Source: DASRIA01 sp963816975
GTDB lineage: Bacteria; Actinomycetota; Thermoleophilia; Solirubrobacterales; JBBDJG01
Direction of reading: 5' to 3'
Length of the DNA stretch: 64,000 nucleotides
Assembly: GCA_963816975.1 (NCBI GenBank)
Contig: CAWFMD010000006.1
Span: forward strand, 682,001-746,000
Of the stretch, positions 1 to 8,640 are shown in pieces; position 1 is the first letter of the stretch, and each line of letters starts with the position of its first letter. The notes beneath the pieces were generated by a model. The model was not told where the DNA came from. It made no database searches and worked only from the letters and a program-made list of their open reading frames with translations. The position numbers and the translations under genes are program-made.

Positions 1-255
1 GGCACCGTGACCTTGTCCGCACAGACGCCGGACGTGGGGGAGGCCTCGGAGACCGTGCCCGTGAACTACCAGGGCGAGGAGCTCGAGATCGGCTTCAATC
101 CGCAGTTTCTCCAGGATGGCCTGGAGAGTGTGGGCGCGGACGAGGTGCGGCTGCGCCTGATCAGCCCGCTGCGTCCGGGCTTGATCGAGCCGGCGGGTGC
201 AGGTGAGGACGATCAGTTCCTGTACCTGATCATGCCGGTCCGCCTGAACGTCTGA
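1..255 (+). CDS. dnaN: DNA polymerase III sliding clamp (beta subunit), C-terminal end, partial
   Basis: The frame is open from base 1, so the 5' part of the gene lies outside the window and 84 codons remain. The product is the ring-shaped clamp that holds the replicative polymerase on DNA. The visible part is the end of the third clamp domain: an IGFNPQFL segment and the family-typical terminus YLIMPVRL (M-P-x-R-L). recF begins 10 bp downstream, giving the usual dnaN-recF-gyrB order found beside the chromosome origin; the origin itself would therefore lie to the left, outside this window. The gene identity is secure; only its start is missing. Confidence 0.93.
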   Translation, partial: GTVTLSAQTPDVGEASETVPVNYQGEELEIGFNPQFLQDGLESVGADEVRLRLISPLRPGLIEPAGAGEDDQFLYLIMPVRLNV

Positions 256-265
256 CCTCGATCCG

Positions 266-1372
266 TTGCACGTCACGCGCCTCGAGGTCCGCGACTTCCG
301 CAGTCACGCACGGCTCGAGCTCGGACTCGAGGCCGGCATCACCGTCCTGGAAGGGCCGGTCGGTGCAGGAAAGACGAATCTCATCGAAGCGGTGCACGTC
401 GGCTGCGCCGGTCGTTCCTTCAGGACTTCCAACGAACGCGAGCTGATCCGCTTCGGCGCTGGATCGGCGCGCGTGAAGCTGCACATCGAGGCGGGCGGCG
501 CCGCCCATACGACCGAGGTCGTGATCCAGTCCAGCGGTCCCAAGTCGGTACGGCGCGACGGTGCGCGCATGACTCATCCGGGCGCGGGCGACCCGCCCTT
601 CTTCGTTTGCGTGTTCGCTCCCGACCACCTCGAGCTGGTGAAGGGTCCGGCGGGCGCCCGTCGCGCCCGCCTCGACGACCTGACCGCCACGGTGTGGCCG
701 GCCCGCCGCGCCACTCGCGCGGCCTACGCAAAGGCACTTGCCCAGCGAAACGCGCTCGTGGGCCGGGTTCGTGCGCGCGCAGTGGCCTCGGATTCGCTGC
801 ACGTGTGGGACCGCGAGCTGGCACGGCACGGCATCGAGCTGATGAATCACCGGCGCGAGCTGGTCGACTCCCTCGCCGCGCCGTTCGCAAAGTGGGCGAG
901 CGAGCTCGGCCTGCCGACGCCGAACGAGCTGGCCTACCGGCCGCGCAGCGCTGCGACCTCCGCCACGGAGCTCGAGGCGGAGCTGCGCGAGCGTCTGGAC
1001 TCCGACCTCGAGCGCGGCTTCACCCTGCACGGTCCCCATCGGGACGATCTGACCATGCGCGCCGGCGCGCGCGACCTGCGCCGCTACGGGTCGCAGGGCC
1101 AACAGCGCCTGGGGCTACTGGCCCTGCTGCTCGCCGAACGCGACGTGTTGAGAGGCGCCCGCGACACGAGCCCCGTGATGTTGCTCGACGACGTGCTCAG
1201 CGAGCTCGACCCGGACCGCCGCGCCAGCCTCATGCGGACTCTCGCCGACTCCGGCCAGACCCTGCTCTCGACGGCGGACGCGCGCGCCGTTCCCGACATG
1301 GCCGGAGCCGCCCTGGTGCAGATCCGGCCCGCACCGACGGCGACGGAGGATCTGTCCGAGGAGATCGCATGA
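266..1372 (+). CDS. recF: DNA replication and repair protein RecF
   Basis: RecF is an SMC-like ATPase that helps load RecA at single-strand gaps, working with RecO and RecR. At 368 aa it has the normal family length. Walker A is GPVGAGKTN (residues 30-38), the signature region SQGQQR lies near residue 275 and Walker B LLDDVLSELD near 305. The protein starts at a TTG, giving MHVTRLEVRDFRSH, which matches the typical RecF N-terminus, so the rare start codon is probably right. The stop overlaps the ATG of the DUF721 gene as ATGA, implying translational coupling. It sits between dnaN and gyrB as in most Actinobacteria. Confidence 0.95.
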   Translation: MHVTRLEVRDFRSHARLELGLEAGITVLEGPVGAGKTNLIEAVHVGCAGRSFRTSNERELIRFGAGSARVKLHIEAGGAAHTTEVVIQSSGPKSVRRDGARMTHPGAGDPPFFVCVFAPDHLELVKGPAGARRARLDDLTATVWPARRATRAAYAKALAQRNALVGRVRARAVASDSLHVWDRELARHGIELMNHRRELVDSLAAPFAKWASELGLPTPNELAYRPRSAATSATELEAELRERLDSDLERGFTLHGPHRDDLTMRAGARDLRRYGSQGQQRLGLLALLLAERDVLRGARDTSPVMLLDDVLSELDPDRRASLMRTLADSGQTLLSTADARAVPDMAGAALVQIRPAPTATEDLSEEIA

Positions 1373-1662
1373 GCCGCCGTCCACGACCGCTGGGAGACGT
1401 GCTCCCGACACTGAAGGAGCGGCTGGCGCCGCGCACTGCCCTTGCCGACGTGCAGGAGGCCTGGGAGAGCGCCGCCGGCGCAGAGGTTGCCCGCCACTGC
1501 GAGCCCTCGTCGGAAAGAGGTGGAGTCCTGACCGTCCGCTGCGACTCCGGAGTGTGGGCGGCCGAGTTGTCGATGATGACGAGCCAGCTGATCGAGCGCC
1601 TCAACGAAGCTCGCGACCCAGGGCGGCCGGTCCGCGAGATCCGGTTCGTCGTGCAGGCCTGA
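1369..1662 (+). CDS. DUF721 family protein
   Basis: This is a small protein of 97 aa in the DUF721 (DciA-like) family. DciA proteins are helicase-loading factors in bacteria without DnaC or DnaI, and actinobacterial genomes usually carry the gene between recF and gyrB, exactly as here. The visible family features are the N-terminal segment with GDVLPTLKERL and a central V-x-E-A-WESAAG region, followed by a short KH-like core with VRCDSGVWAAEL and ending in EIRFVV. The start ATG overlaps the recF stop by 4 bases. A role in loading DnaB is inferred from the family and from context, not shown by this sequence. Confidence 0.85.
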   Translation: MSRRPRPLGDVLPTLKERLAPRTALADVQEAWESAAGAEVARHCEPSSERGGVLTVRCDSGVWAAELSMMTSQLIERLNEARDPGRPVREIRFVVQA

Positions 1663-1976
1663 GGCCCGATTTCACGGGTCGTCGGATGCCGCGCCGGCGC
1701 CTCGCGGAAAGGCGTCTCCGGGGAGCTTTAGAGTCTCATCTACGGCGCTTGCTCCCGGCTCCGGCCAGCTGGCTTTCGCGCGCGCGTTTTTCCGCATTAC
1801 AGAGGGAAATTCCGCCAATTCGAGAGGCTGTTGCGAGACTCCCACCTGCTAAAATTGGCCACAGCTTTTCATGCGCTCACCGCCGCGCGCACACCGCAGT
1901 CGAATCTTCGCGCGTGCGTGCATTTGAGTGAGCGTTCATCAATGCGGCTGTTGCCGCCCCAGCAGGAGGAACGCTA
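1663..1976 (+). promoter_or_regulatory. gyrB upstream region with inverted repeat and strong ribosome binding site
   Basis: This 314-bp stretch holds no convincing gene and is less GC-rich than its surroundings. It contains an inverted repeat, GCCAATT (1814-1820) and AATTGGC (1853-1859), whose right arm overlaps a -10-like TAAAAT (1850-1855). No good -35 box is seen at normal spacing. A strong Shine-Dalgarno AGGAGGA (1964-1970) lies 6 nt before the GTG start of gyrB, so gyrB is translated from a long leader, unlike many other genes here. Promoter function and any role of the repeat in autoregulation are inferences. Confidence 0.45.
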
Positions 1977-4460
1977 GTGCCGACAAACGGGTCTGACAGG
2001 ACCGCGCCCGACGATGGCTCCGCCGCGGAGGCGGCCAAGACCCCTGCCCGGCGGGGCACTCAGGGCGGGTCCTCGTACAAGGCCGCGGACATCACGGTGC
2101 TCGAGGGTCTCGAGGCCGTGCGCAAGCGCCCCGGCATGTACATCGGCTCGACCGGCGAGCGCGGACTGCACCACCTCGTCTACGAGGTCGTCGACAACTC
2201 CGTCGACGAGGCACTGGCCGGGCACTGCGACTCCGTCGAGATCCGGCTGCACCCGGACAACAGCGTGACGGTCACCGACAACGGCCGCGGCATTCCCGTG
2301 GACATGCACGAGAAGGAGCAGCGCCCCGCCGCCGAGGTCGTGCTGACAGTCCTGCATGCCGGCGGGAAGTTCGGCGACGGAGGCGGCTACAAGGTCTCCG
2401 GCGGACTCCATGGCGTCGGGGTGTCCGTGGTCAACGCGCTCTCCGAGCGCCTCGACCTGGTGATCAAGCGTGACGGCCACGTGTGGACCCAGACCTACGA
2501 ACGCGGCGCGCCGCAGGGGCCCCTGACGAAGGGCGAGGCCACCAAGGAACACGCAACGACGATCACGTTCCTGCCCGACCTCGAGATCTTCGAGGAGATT
2601 TCGTTCGACTTCGAGACGCTTGCCCAGCGCATGCGGGAAACCGCCTTCCTGACGAAGGGGCTGCGGATCGAGCTGATCGACGAGCGCGGGGCGGGCGATC
2701 GCATCGAGTTTCGCTACGAAGGCGGCATCCGGGACTTCGTCGCCTACCTCAACCAGAACAAGGACCCGATCCACCGCAAGATCGTCTACTTCGAGGGCGA
2801 GTCCGAGGAGGACGGCCAGGGCGAGATCGCGATGCAGTGGAACTCCTCCTACCAGGAGTCGATCTTCAGCTTCGCCAACAACATCAACACGGCCGAGGGC
2901 GGCACGCACCTCTCGGGATTCCGCTCGGCGCTGACACGCACCCTCAATGACTATGCGCGCAAGAAGGGCCTGCTCAAGGAGAAGGACGACTCCCTGGGGG
3001 GCGAGGACGTGCGCGAGGGCCTGACCGCGATCGTGTCGGTGAAACTGCACGACCCGCAGTTCGAGGGCCAGACGAAGGCGAAGCTCGGCAACCCGCCGAT
3101 GAAGGGCTTCGTCGAGTCGACGGTGAATCGCAAGCTGGGCGAGTTCCTCGAGGAGAATCCCGCGGAGGCGAATCAGATCATCGGCAAGGCGATCGCCGCC
3201 GCCCGCGCCCGTGACGCCGCTCGCAAGGCGCGTGACCTGACGCGCCGCAAGTCGGCGCTCGAGAACTCGACGCTACCCGGAAAGCTGGCGGACTGCTCCG
3301 TCAAGGACCCGGCCCTGGCCGAGCTGTTCATCGTCGAGGGCGACTCCGCCGGCGGCAGCGGCAAGCAGGCGCGCGACCGCAACACGCAGGCCGTGCTCCC
3401 GCTGCGCGGCAAGATCATCAACGTCGAGAAGAACCGGATCGACAAGGTGCTGTCGAACGAGGAGATCCAGGCGCTCGTGACCGCGATCGGCACCGGCATC
3501 CGCGAGGAGTACGACCCCGAGAACCTGCGCTACCACAAGGTGATCCTGATGACGGACGCCGATGTGGACGGCGCGCACATCCGCACCCTGGTGCTGACGT
3601 TCCTGTTCCGCGAGATGCAGGGCCTGTTCGATGCGGGCCACGTGTACATCGCGAAGCCGCCGCTGTACCGCTTGAAGACCGGCAGCAAGGAGCAGTACAT
3701 CGAGAAGGAGTCCGAGCTCGAGGAGGTGCTGCTCCGTGACAAGCTCGATCGGATCGAGATCTTCGATCGCGCGGGGGTGGCGTTCAACCTCACGCCGCAG
3801 CGGTGGCAGCGGTTGACCAGGCTCGTGAAGGAGTACGAGGGATGGGCTTCGGCGTTGCGCGCCGAGCACGGCCATGACGTGATCACGTTCCTGGAGGAGT
3901 CCGCGGTGCTCGACCAGGGGCTGACCGACGTCGCGAAGGTCGTCGCGGCGCTGAAGAAGAAGGCGCCGGCCGGCGAACCCTACGACACCGAGGTGCTGTC
4001 CCAGAACGGCGACGGCTCGATCCGGATCAAGGTGATCGAGCGCAAGAGCGGCCTCGCGACCACGCACGCGCTGGGCAGCGCGATCTTCGATTCGCGCGAG
4101 TACAAGCAGCTCGTGCGGGTCCATCAGGAGCTCCAGAATCTGGCCGGCACCCCTCCGTTCAAACTGAAGCTGGCCGACGACGAGGCGGACGCCCTGTCCT
4201 TCGAGGAGTTGCGCGTCGAAGTTCTGACGCTCGCCAAGCGCGGCGTGCGGCTCCAACGCTTCAAGGGTCTCGGGGAGATGAACGCCGATCAGCTGCGCGA
4301 AACGACGATGGACCCCGAGTCACGGACCTTGATGCAGGTGACGATCGACGACGCCTACGCTGCGGACGAGCTGTTCTCGATGCTGATGGGCGATCAGGTG
4401 GAACCGCGTAGGGCTTTCATCGAGAAGCACGCCCGGGACGTGCAGTTCCTCGATGTCTAG
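1977..4460 (+). CDS. gyrB: DNA gyrase subunit B
   Basis: GyrB is the ATPase and TOPRIM subunit that powers negative supercoiling with GyrA. The GHKL ATPase domain shows EVVDNSVDEA, DNGRGIPVDMH and GGLHGVGVSVVN in the first 180 residues. The TOPRIM domain has FIVEGDSAGGS near residue 450 and the metal site DADVDGAHI near 524, and the tail carries RFKGLGEMN near 760. At 827 aa it is long for an actinobacterium: about 170 residues (roughly 565-735) lie between TOPRIM and the tail, where proteobacterial GyrB also has an insert. The N-terminal 35 residues are a disordered extension. GTG start chosen from the AGGAGGA site. Confidence 0.97.
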   Translation: MPTNGSDRTAPDDGSAAEAAKTPARRGTQGGSSYKAADITVLEGLEAVRKRPGMYIGSTGERGLHHLVYEVVDNSVDEALAGHCDSVEIRLHPDNSVTVTDNGRGIPVDMHEKEQRPAAEVVLTVLHAGGKFGDGGGYKVSGGLHGVGVSVVNALSERLDLVIKRDGHVWTQTYERGAPQGPLTKGEATKEHATTITFLPDLEIFEEISFDFETLAQRMRETAFLTKGLRIELIDERGAGDRIEFRYEGGIRDFVAYLNQNKDPIHRKIVYFEGESEEDGQGEIAMQWNSSYQESIFSFANNINTAEGGTHLSGFRSALTRTLNDYARKKGLLKEKDDSLGGEDVREGLTAIVSVKLHDPQFEGQTKAKLGNPPMKGFVESTVNRKLGEFLEENPAEANQIIGKAIAAARARDAARKARDLTRRKSALENSTLPGKLADCSVKDPALAELFIVEGDSAGGSGKQARDRNTQAVLPLRGKIINVEKNRIDKVLSNEEIQALVTAIGTGIREEYDPENLRYHKVILMTDADVDGAHIRTLVLTFLFREMQGLFDAGHVYIAKPPLYRLKTGSKEQYIEKESELEEVLLRDKLDRIEIFDRAGVAFNLTPQRWQRLTRLVKEYEGWASALRAEHGHDVITFLEESAVLDQGLTDVAKVVAALKKKAPAGEPYDTEVLSQNGDGSIRIKVIERKSGLATTHALGSAIFDSREYKQLVRVHQELQNLAGTPPFKLKLADDEADALSFEELRVEVLTLAKRGVRLQRFKGLGEMNADQLRETTMDPESRTLMQVTIDDAYAADELFSMLMGDQVEPRRAFIEKHARDVQFLDV

Positions 4461-4467
4461 GGAAAGA

Positions 4468-4493
4468 CCGGTCGCCCGTAAGCGGACGACCGG
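4468..4493 (+). other. Stem-loop in the gyrB-gyrA intergenic gap
   Basis: Seven base pairs (CCGGTCG with CGACCGG) enclose a C-A mismatch and a further three pairs closed by a TAAG loop. The element begins 7 nt after the gyrB stop and ends about 40 nt before the gyrA start. There is no T-run after it, so it is more likely an mRNA processing or stability element than a terminator. Confidence 0.45.
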
Positions 4494-4532
4494 GTTCGTG
4501 GCGGGACGCGGTATCGGAAGGACAGGTTCCTA

Positions 4533-7091
4533 GTGGCCACTCTTGACGCATTGACGGGGAACATCGAGCCGCGCGGCCTGCGGGAGGAGATGCGCTCCTC
4601 CTACATGGATTACGCGATGAGCGTGATCGTCGGCCGGGCGCTGCCGGACGTCCGCGACGGCCTGAAGCCGGTCCACCGCCGGGTGCTGTTCGCGATGCAC
4701 GAGGCCGGCCTGCAGCCCACGCGCGCCTACCGCAAGTGTGCGCGCGTGGTGGGCGACGTGATGGGGAACTTCCACCCGCACGGCGACTCCGCGATCTACG
4801 ACACGCTGGCGCGCATGGCGCAGGACTTCGCGCTGCGCTATCCGCTCGTCGACGGCCAGGGCAACTTCGGCTCGATCGACGACGACCCGCCCGCGGCGAT
4901 GCGCTACACCGAGGCTCGCCTCGCCCGCCTGGCGACCGAGATGCTGCGCGACATCGACGCGAACACCGTCGACTTCACGGCGAACTACGACGAGTCGCGG
5001 CAAGAGCCGCTGATCCTGCCGGCACGCTTCCCGAACCTGCTCGTGAACGGCTCCGCCGGCATCGCGGTCGGGATGGCGACGAACATCCCGCCGCACAACC
5101 TGAGCGAGACGATCGACGCCGTGGTCGCCTACATCGAGGACCCGAGCCTCGACGTCGCCGGCCTCATGCAGCACATCAAGGGCCCGGACTTCCCGACCGG
5201 CGGCTACATCGTCGGTCGTGAGGGGATCAAGGACGCCTACGAAACGGGACGGGGGCGTGTGGTGATGCGCGGGCGGGCGCACGTCGAGCCGCTGCGCGGC
5301 GGCAAGGAGGCGATCATCGTCACGGAGCTGCCCTTCATGGTGAAGAAGGGGGGCGACGGCGGGTTGATCAAGAAGATCGCCGCGCTCGTGCACGACAAGA
5401 AGATCGCGGAGATCAGCGACCTGCGCGACGAGACCGACCGTTCGGGCATGCGGCTCGTGATCGAGCTGAAGCGGGACGCGATTCCCGAGGTCGTGCTCAA
5501 CAAGCTCTACAAGCACACCCCGCTCCAGCAGACGTTCGGCGTGAACATGGTGGCGCTGGCGGACGGTGTCCCGCGCACGCTCGACCTGCGCGAGGTGATC
5601 CGCTACTACGTCCTCCACCAGAAGGAGGTCGTGACCCGGCGCACCAAGGACCAGCTGGAACGCGCCGAGCGGCGGGCGCACATCCTCGAGGGCCTTTTGA
5701 TCGCGCTGTCGAACATCGACGCCGTGATCAAGTTGATCCGGTCGTCGCCCGATCCGGAGCAGGCACGCGCGGGCCTGATCGAGAAGTTCGAGCTGTCCGC
5801 CGCGCAGGCGCAAGCGATCCTGGACATGCGCCTCCAGCGCCTGACCGCGCTCGAAACGGACAAGATCAAGTCCGAGCACGCCGACCTGATGGAGCGCATC
5901 AAGGAGCTGCGCGCGATCCTCGGCGAGGAGGAGCGCCTGTACGGGCTGATCAAGGAGGAGCTGCTCGAGATCAAGCAGATCTACGGCGACGAGCGCCGCA
6001 GCGAGATCATCGCCGCCGAGGGCGAGGTCGACCTCGAGGACATGATCGCCGAAGAGCAGATGGTCATCTCGATCACCCGCTCGGGCTACATCAAGCGACT
6101 CCCGCTGTCCACCTACCGCAAGCAGCATCGCGGGGGCATCGGCGTGATCGGGATGGAGACCAAGGAGGACGACTACATCGAGCACCTGCGCATCTGCTCG
6201 ACGCACGACTTCCTGCTGTTCTTCACGACGGCCGGCAAGGTGTATCGCCTGAAGGTGTACGAGCTGCCCGAGGGTGCGCGCACCGCAAAGGGCCGCGCGC
6301 TGATCAACCTGCTGCCGCTGCGCGAGGGCGAGCGCGTGCGCGCCGTGATCCCGACGCGTGACTTCTCCGAGCACAAGTACGTCGTGTTCGGGACGCGCAA
6401 CGGCCTGATCAAGAAGACGGAGCTGACCGCCTACAACACCCCGATCCGCGCGGACGGCATCATCGCCATCAAGCTGCGCGACGGTGACTCGCTCGTCGAC
6501 GTGCGCGGCACGAGCGGCGAGGACGACATCATCATGGTCTCGCGCTCCGGCTACGCGGCGCGCTTCAACGAGACACGGGTGCGGCCGATGGGTCGCGACA
6601 CGAGCGGCGTGCGCGGCATGAACGTGTCGGAGAAGGACAACGCCGTGCTCGCGATGGACGTCGCGCGTGACGACACCGAGCTGTTCGTCGTGACCGAGAA
6701 TGGGTTCGGCAAGCGCAGCCCGATCACGGACTACCCGGTCAAGGGCCGCGGCACGAAGGGCGTCAAGACCATCCAGATGACCGAGCGCAAGGGCGCGCTC
6801 GCCGGCGCGCTGATCGTGCGCGAGCACCAGGAGCTGGTGTTCATCTCGCAGAGCGGGATGGTGCAGCGCACGGGCGTGCGCGGCATCTCCAAGATGGGCC
6901 GCTCGACGCAGGGCGTGAAGGTCATGAACCTGCGCGGTGACGACACCGTCAGCGCCGTCGCCCTCGTCCAGGAGAGCGACGCGGACATCGGCGCATCCGC
7001 TGGTGACGAGAACGGCGCGTCGCCGGAGCTCGCGCTCGAGCCCGACGACGGGGTCGAGCCGGACGAGCCGCAGGGCAACGGGGCCACATAG
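4533..7091 (+). CDS. gyrA: DNA gyrase subunit A
   Basis: GyrA is the DNA-cleaving subunit of gyrase. The N-terminal motif MDYAMSVIVGRALPDVRDGL is present, the catalytic tyrosine is Tyr125 (in AMRYTEARL), and the quinolone-determining region reads HPHGDSAIYDT with Ser86 and Asp90, the residues found in sensitive enzymes. The breakage-reunion core is followed by a C-terminal beta-pinwheel. The GyrA-box there (residues 531-537) reads QHRGGIG instead of the canonical QRRGGRG, so two positions differ. The last 40 residues are acidic and probably flexible. It follows gyrB by 72 bp and starts with GTG behind GGAAGGACAGG. Confidence 0.97.
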   Translation: MATLDALTGNIEPRGLREEMRSSYMDYAMSVIVGRALPDVRDGLKPVHRRVLFAMHEAGLQPTRAYRKCARVVGDVMGNFHPHGDSAIYDTLARMAQDFALRYPLVDGQGNFGSIDDDPPAAMRYTEARLARLATEMLRDIDANTVDFTANYDESRQEPLILPARFPNLLVNGSAGIAVGMATNIPPHNLSETIDAVVAYIEDPSLDVAGLMQHIKGPDFPTGGYIVGREGIKDAYETGRGRVVMRGRAHVEPLRGGKEAIIVTELPFMVKKGGDGGLIKKIAALVHDKKIAEISDLRDETDRSGMRLVIELKRDAIPEVVLNKLYKHTPLQQTFGVNMVALADGVPRTLDLREVIRYYVLHQKEVVTRRTKDQLERAERRAHILEGLLIALSNIDAVIKLIRSSPDPEQARAGLIEKFELSAAQAQAILDMRLQRLTALETDKIKSEHADLMERIKELRAILGEEERLYGLIKEELLEIKQIYGDERRSEIIAAEGEVDLEDMIAEEQMVISITRSGYIKRLPLSTYRKQHRGGIGVIGMETKEDDYIEHLRICSTHDFLLFFTTAGKVYRLKVYELPEGARTAKGRALINLLPLREGERVRAVIPTRDFSEHKYVVFGTRNGLIKKTELTAYNTPIRADGIIAIKLRDGDSLVDVRGTSGEDDIIMVSRSGYAARFNETRVRPMGRDTSGVRGMNVSEKDNAVLAMDVARDDTELFVVTENGFGKRSPITDYPVKGRGTKGVKTIQMTERKGALAGALIVREHQELVFISQSGMVQRTGVRGISKMGRSTQGVKVMNLRGDDTVSAVALVQESDADIGASAGDENGASPELALEPDDGVEPDEPQGNGAT

Positions 7092-7113
7092 CCCGGCGCC
7101 GCTGGACGAGCGC

Positions 7114-7734
7114 CTAGATCAGATACTGCTGCCAGGCCGTCGGAACCACCGGCGCGGCAACGCGGATGAAGATCGTCGGTCCCGGCGCACGCGGCTTGCG
7201 GCGCGCGTGCATGCCGCTCTCGACGGGTGTGCGATTGCCCTTGCGCCGGTTGCAGGGGGCGCAAGAGGTGACGATGTTGTCCCAGTCGCTCGGCCCGCCA
7301 CGGCTGCGCGGGATCACGTGGTCGACCGTCAGGTGCGCCGTGGTTCCGCAGTACTGGCACGTCCACGAGTCGCGCGCGAACACCGCCCGCCGGGTAATGC
7401 GCCGGCGACGCTGGTCGTGCGGGATGCGCACGTACGACACCAGGCGGATCACGACCGGATGGGGCAGCGTGACGCTCTCCGAGCGCACGGCGCGCTCGCT
7501 CTTCTCCACAAGCTCCGCCTTCTCCTTGAGGACGAGCACCACGGCCCGGCGCACGGTGCACACGTTGAGTGGCTGGTACGAGGCGTTCAGCACCAGCACG
7601 CGGCCGCCGTCCGAGCGCCGGCGCGCACCCGCGACGGCGCCGGCCGGCTCCCCGGCTGGCTCACACTCCCTGTCCGTCTCCCGGCCTTGCCCTGCGGGCC
7701 CCGCCGGTGTGACTCTGGCGGTCGCGGCTTCCAC
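7114..7734 (-). CDS. HNH endonuclease family protein
   Basis: This 206-aa protein has a complete HNH nuclease fold: CQYCG, then LTVDHVIPRSRGG with the catalytic His, an Asn in WDNIV, and CAPCNRRKGN with the second zinc-binding Cys pair. Upstream lies RVLVLNASYQPLNV, a signature shared with a widespread actinobacterial HNH family. The first 40 residues are rich in Ala, Gly and Arg, so translation could begin further in, just before RVLVLN. A -10-like TACACT lies 12 nt before the annotated GTG. It faces gyrA tail to tail with a 22-bp gap. Its substrate is unknown; there is no partner methylase or toxin-immunity signature nearby. Confidence 0.8.
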   Translation of the reverse strand: MEAATARVTPAGPAGQGRETDRECEPAGEPAGAVAGARRRSDGGRVLVLNASYQPLNVCTVRRAVVLVLKEKAELVEKSERAVRSESVTLPHPVVIRLVSYVRIPHDQRRRRITRRAVFARDSWTCQYCGTTAHLTVDHVIPRSRGGPSDWDNIVTSCAPCNRRKGNRTPVESGMHARRKPRAPGPTIFIRVAAPVVPTAWQQYLI

Positions 7735-7775
7735 TGCGGTGCGGAAAGTGTAACCACACGCCCCAGGGCGCCAAT

Positions 7776-8636
7776 TCAGGCGCTCGGGTAGCAGCCCAGC
7801 ACGCGCAGGGTCTCGACGGTCGCGCCGATCGCCCCGAGCGCCGCGACGACCGCCGGATCATCGACGCGGGCGGCGAGATCGGCGAAGAACACATAGCGTC
7901 CAAGCCCCTGCTTGCGCGGCCGCGACTCGATCTTGCTGAGGTTGATCTCGCGGACGGCGAACTCCCGCAGGACGTCCACGAGCGCGCCCGGGTGGTCGGG
8001 GAGGCCCCAGAACACGACCGAGGTCTTGAACGGCTGGTCGCCGTTCGCCGGCGGTCGCTCGGTTTGGCCCGTCCCGCCCGCAGCCGCCGTCCTTTCCAGC
8101 CAGACGAAGCGGGTTTCGTTCTCCGGCGTGTCCTCCACGCGCTCGGCGAGCACCTCGCATGCATACAGCTGCGCTGAGATGTGGTTGCCGAGCGCGGCCC
8201 AGGGCCGGTCGCTCTCGGCCACGATCCGCACGGCGTCGGCGGTGCTCTGGGCTCCCATCACCTCCGCCTGCCCGAGGCGCTCACGCAGGAACCGGGCGCA
8301 CTGAGCGCTGGCCTGGGGATGGGACAGCACACGCTCGATGCGCTCCAGGGCCAGCTGCGTGCGGGCGATCAGCGTATGGGTGATCGGATGCACGACCTCA
8401 CCCACGATCTGCACCTCGTCCGTCTCGAACACCAGCGCGTCGAGGGTCGCGTTGACCGAGCCCTCGAGCGAGTTCTCGATCGGCACAAGTGCCCGGTCGC
8501 AGCGTCCGTCGGCGACCGCCATCACGCATTGGTAGATCGTGGGCACGGGCACCGCGGCGATCTCCCGGCCCGCGGTCGATGCGAACAGCGCTTCCTCGGA
8601 GAAGGTTCCCTCGGGTCCGAGGAACGCGACTCTCAC
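7776..8636 (-). CDS. pheA: Prephenate dehydratase
   Basis: The enzyme converts prephenate to phenylpyruvate in phenylalanine biosynthesis. It is a stand-alone dehydratase of 286 aa with no chorismate mutase domain. The N-terminus VAFLGPEGTFSEEAL is diagnostic, PIENSLEGSVN forms part of the active site, and NETRFVWL contains the catalytic Thr-Arg-Phe triad. The C-terminal 80 residues are an ACT domain (GALVDVLREFA, INLSKIESRP), the usual site of feedback control by phenylalanine. The GTG start lies 4 nt after the DUF4446 stop, so the two genes are very probably cotranscribed. Confidence 0.95.
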   Translation of the reverse strand: MRVAFLGPEGTFSEEALFASTAGREIAAVPVPTIYQCVMAVADGRCDRALVPIENSLEGSVNATLDALVFETDEVQIVGEVVHPITHTLIARTQLALERIERVLSHPQASAQCARFLRERLGQAEVMGAQSTADAVRIVAESDRPWAALGNHISAQLYACEVLAERVEDTPENETRFVWLERTAAAGGTGQTERPPANGDQPFKTSVVFWGLPDHPGALVDVLREFAVREINLSKIESRPRKQGLGRYVFFADLAARVDDPAVVAALGAIGATVETLRVLGCYPSA

Positions 8637-8640
8637 GGAG

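Noticed and set aside
4530..6827. Long minus-strand open frame (765 codons) opposite gyrA
   Set aside because: High-GC antisense shadow: it is fully covered by gyrA, has Arg/His/Val-rich composition and no domain.
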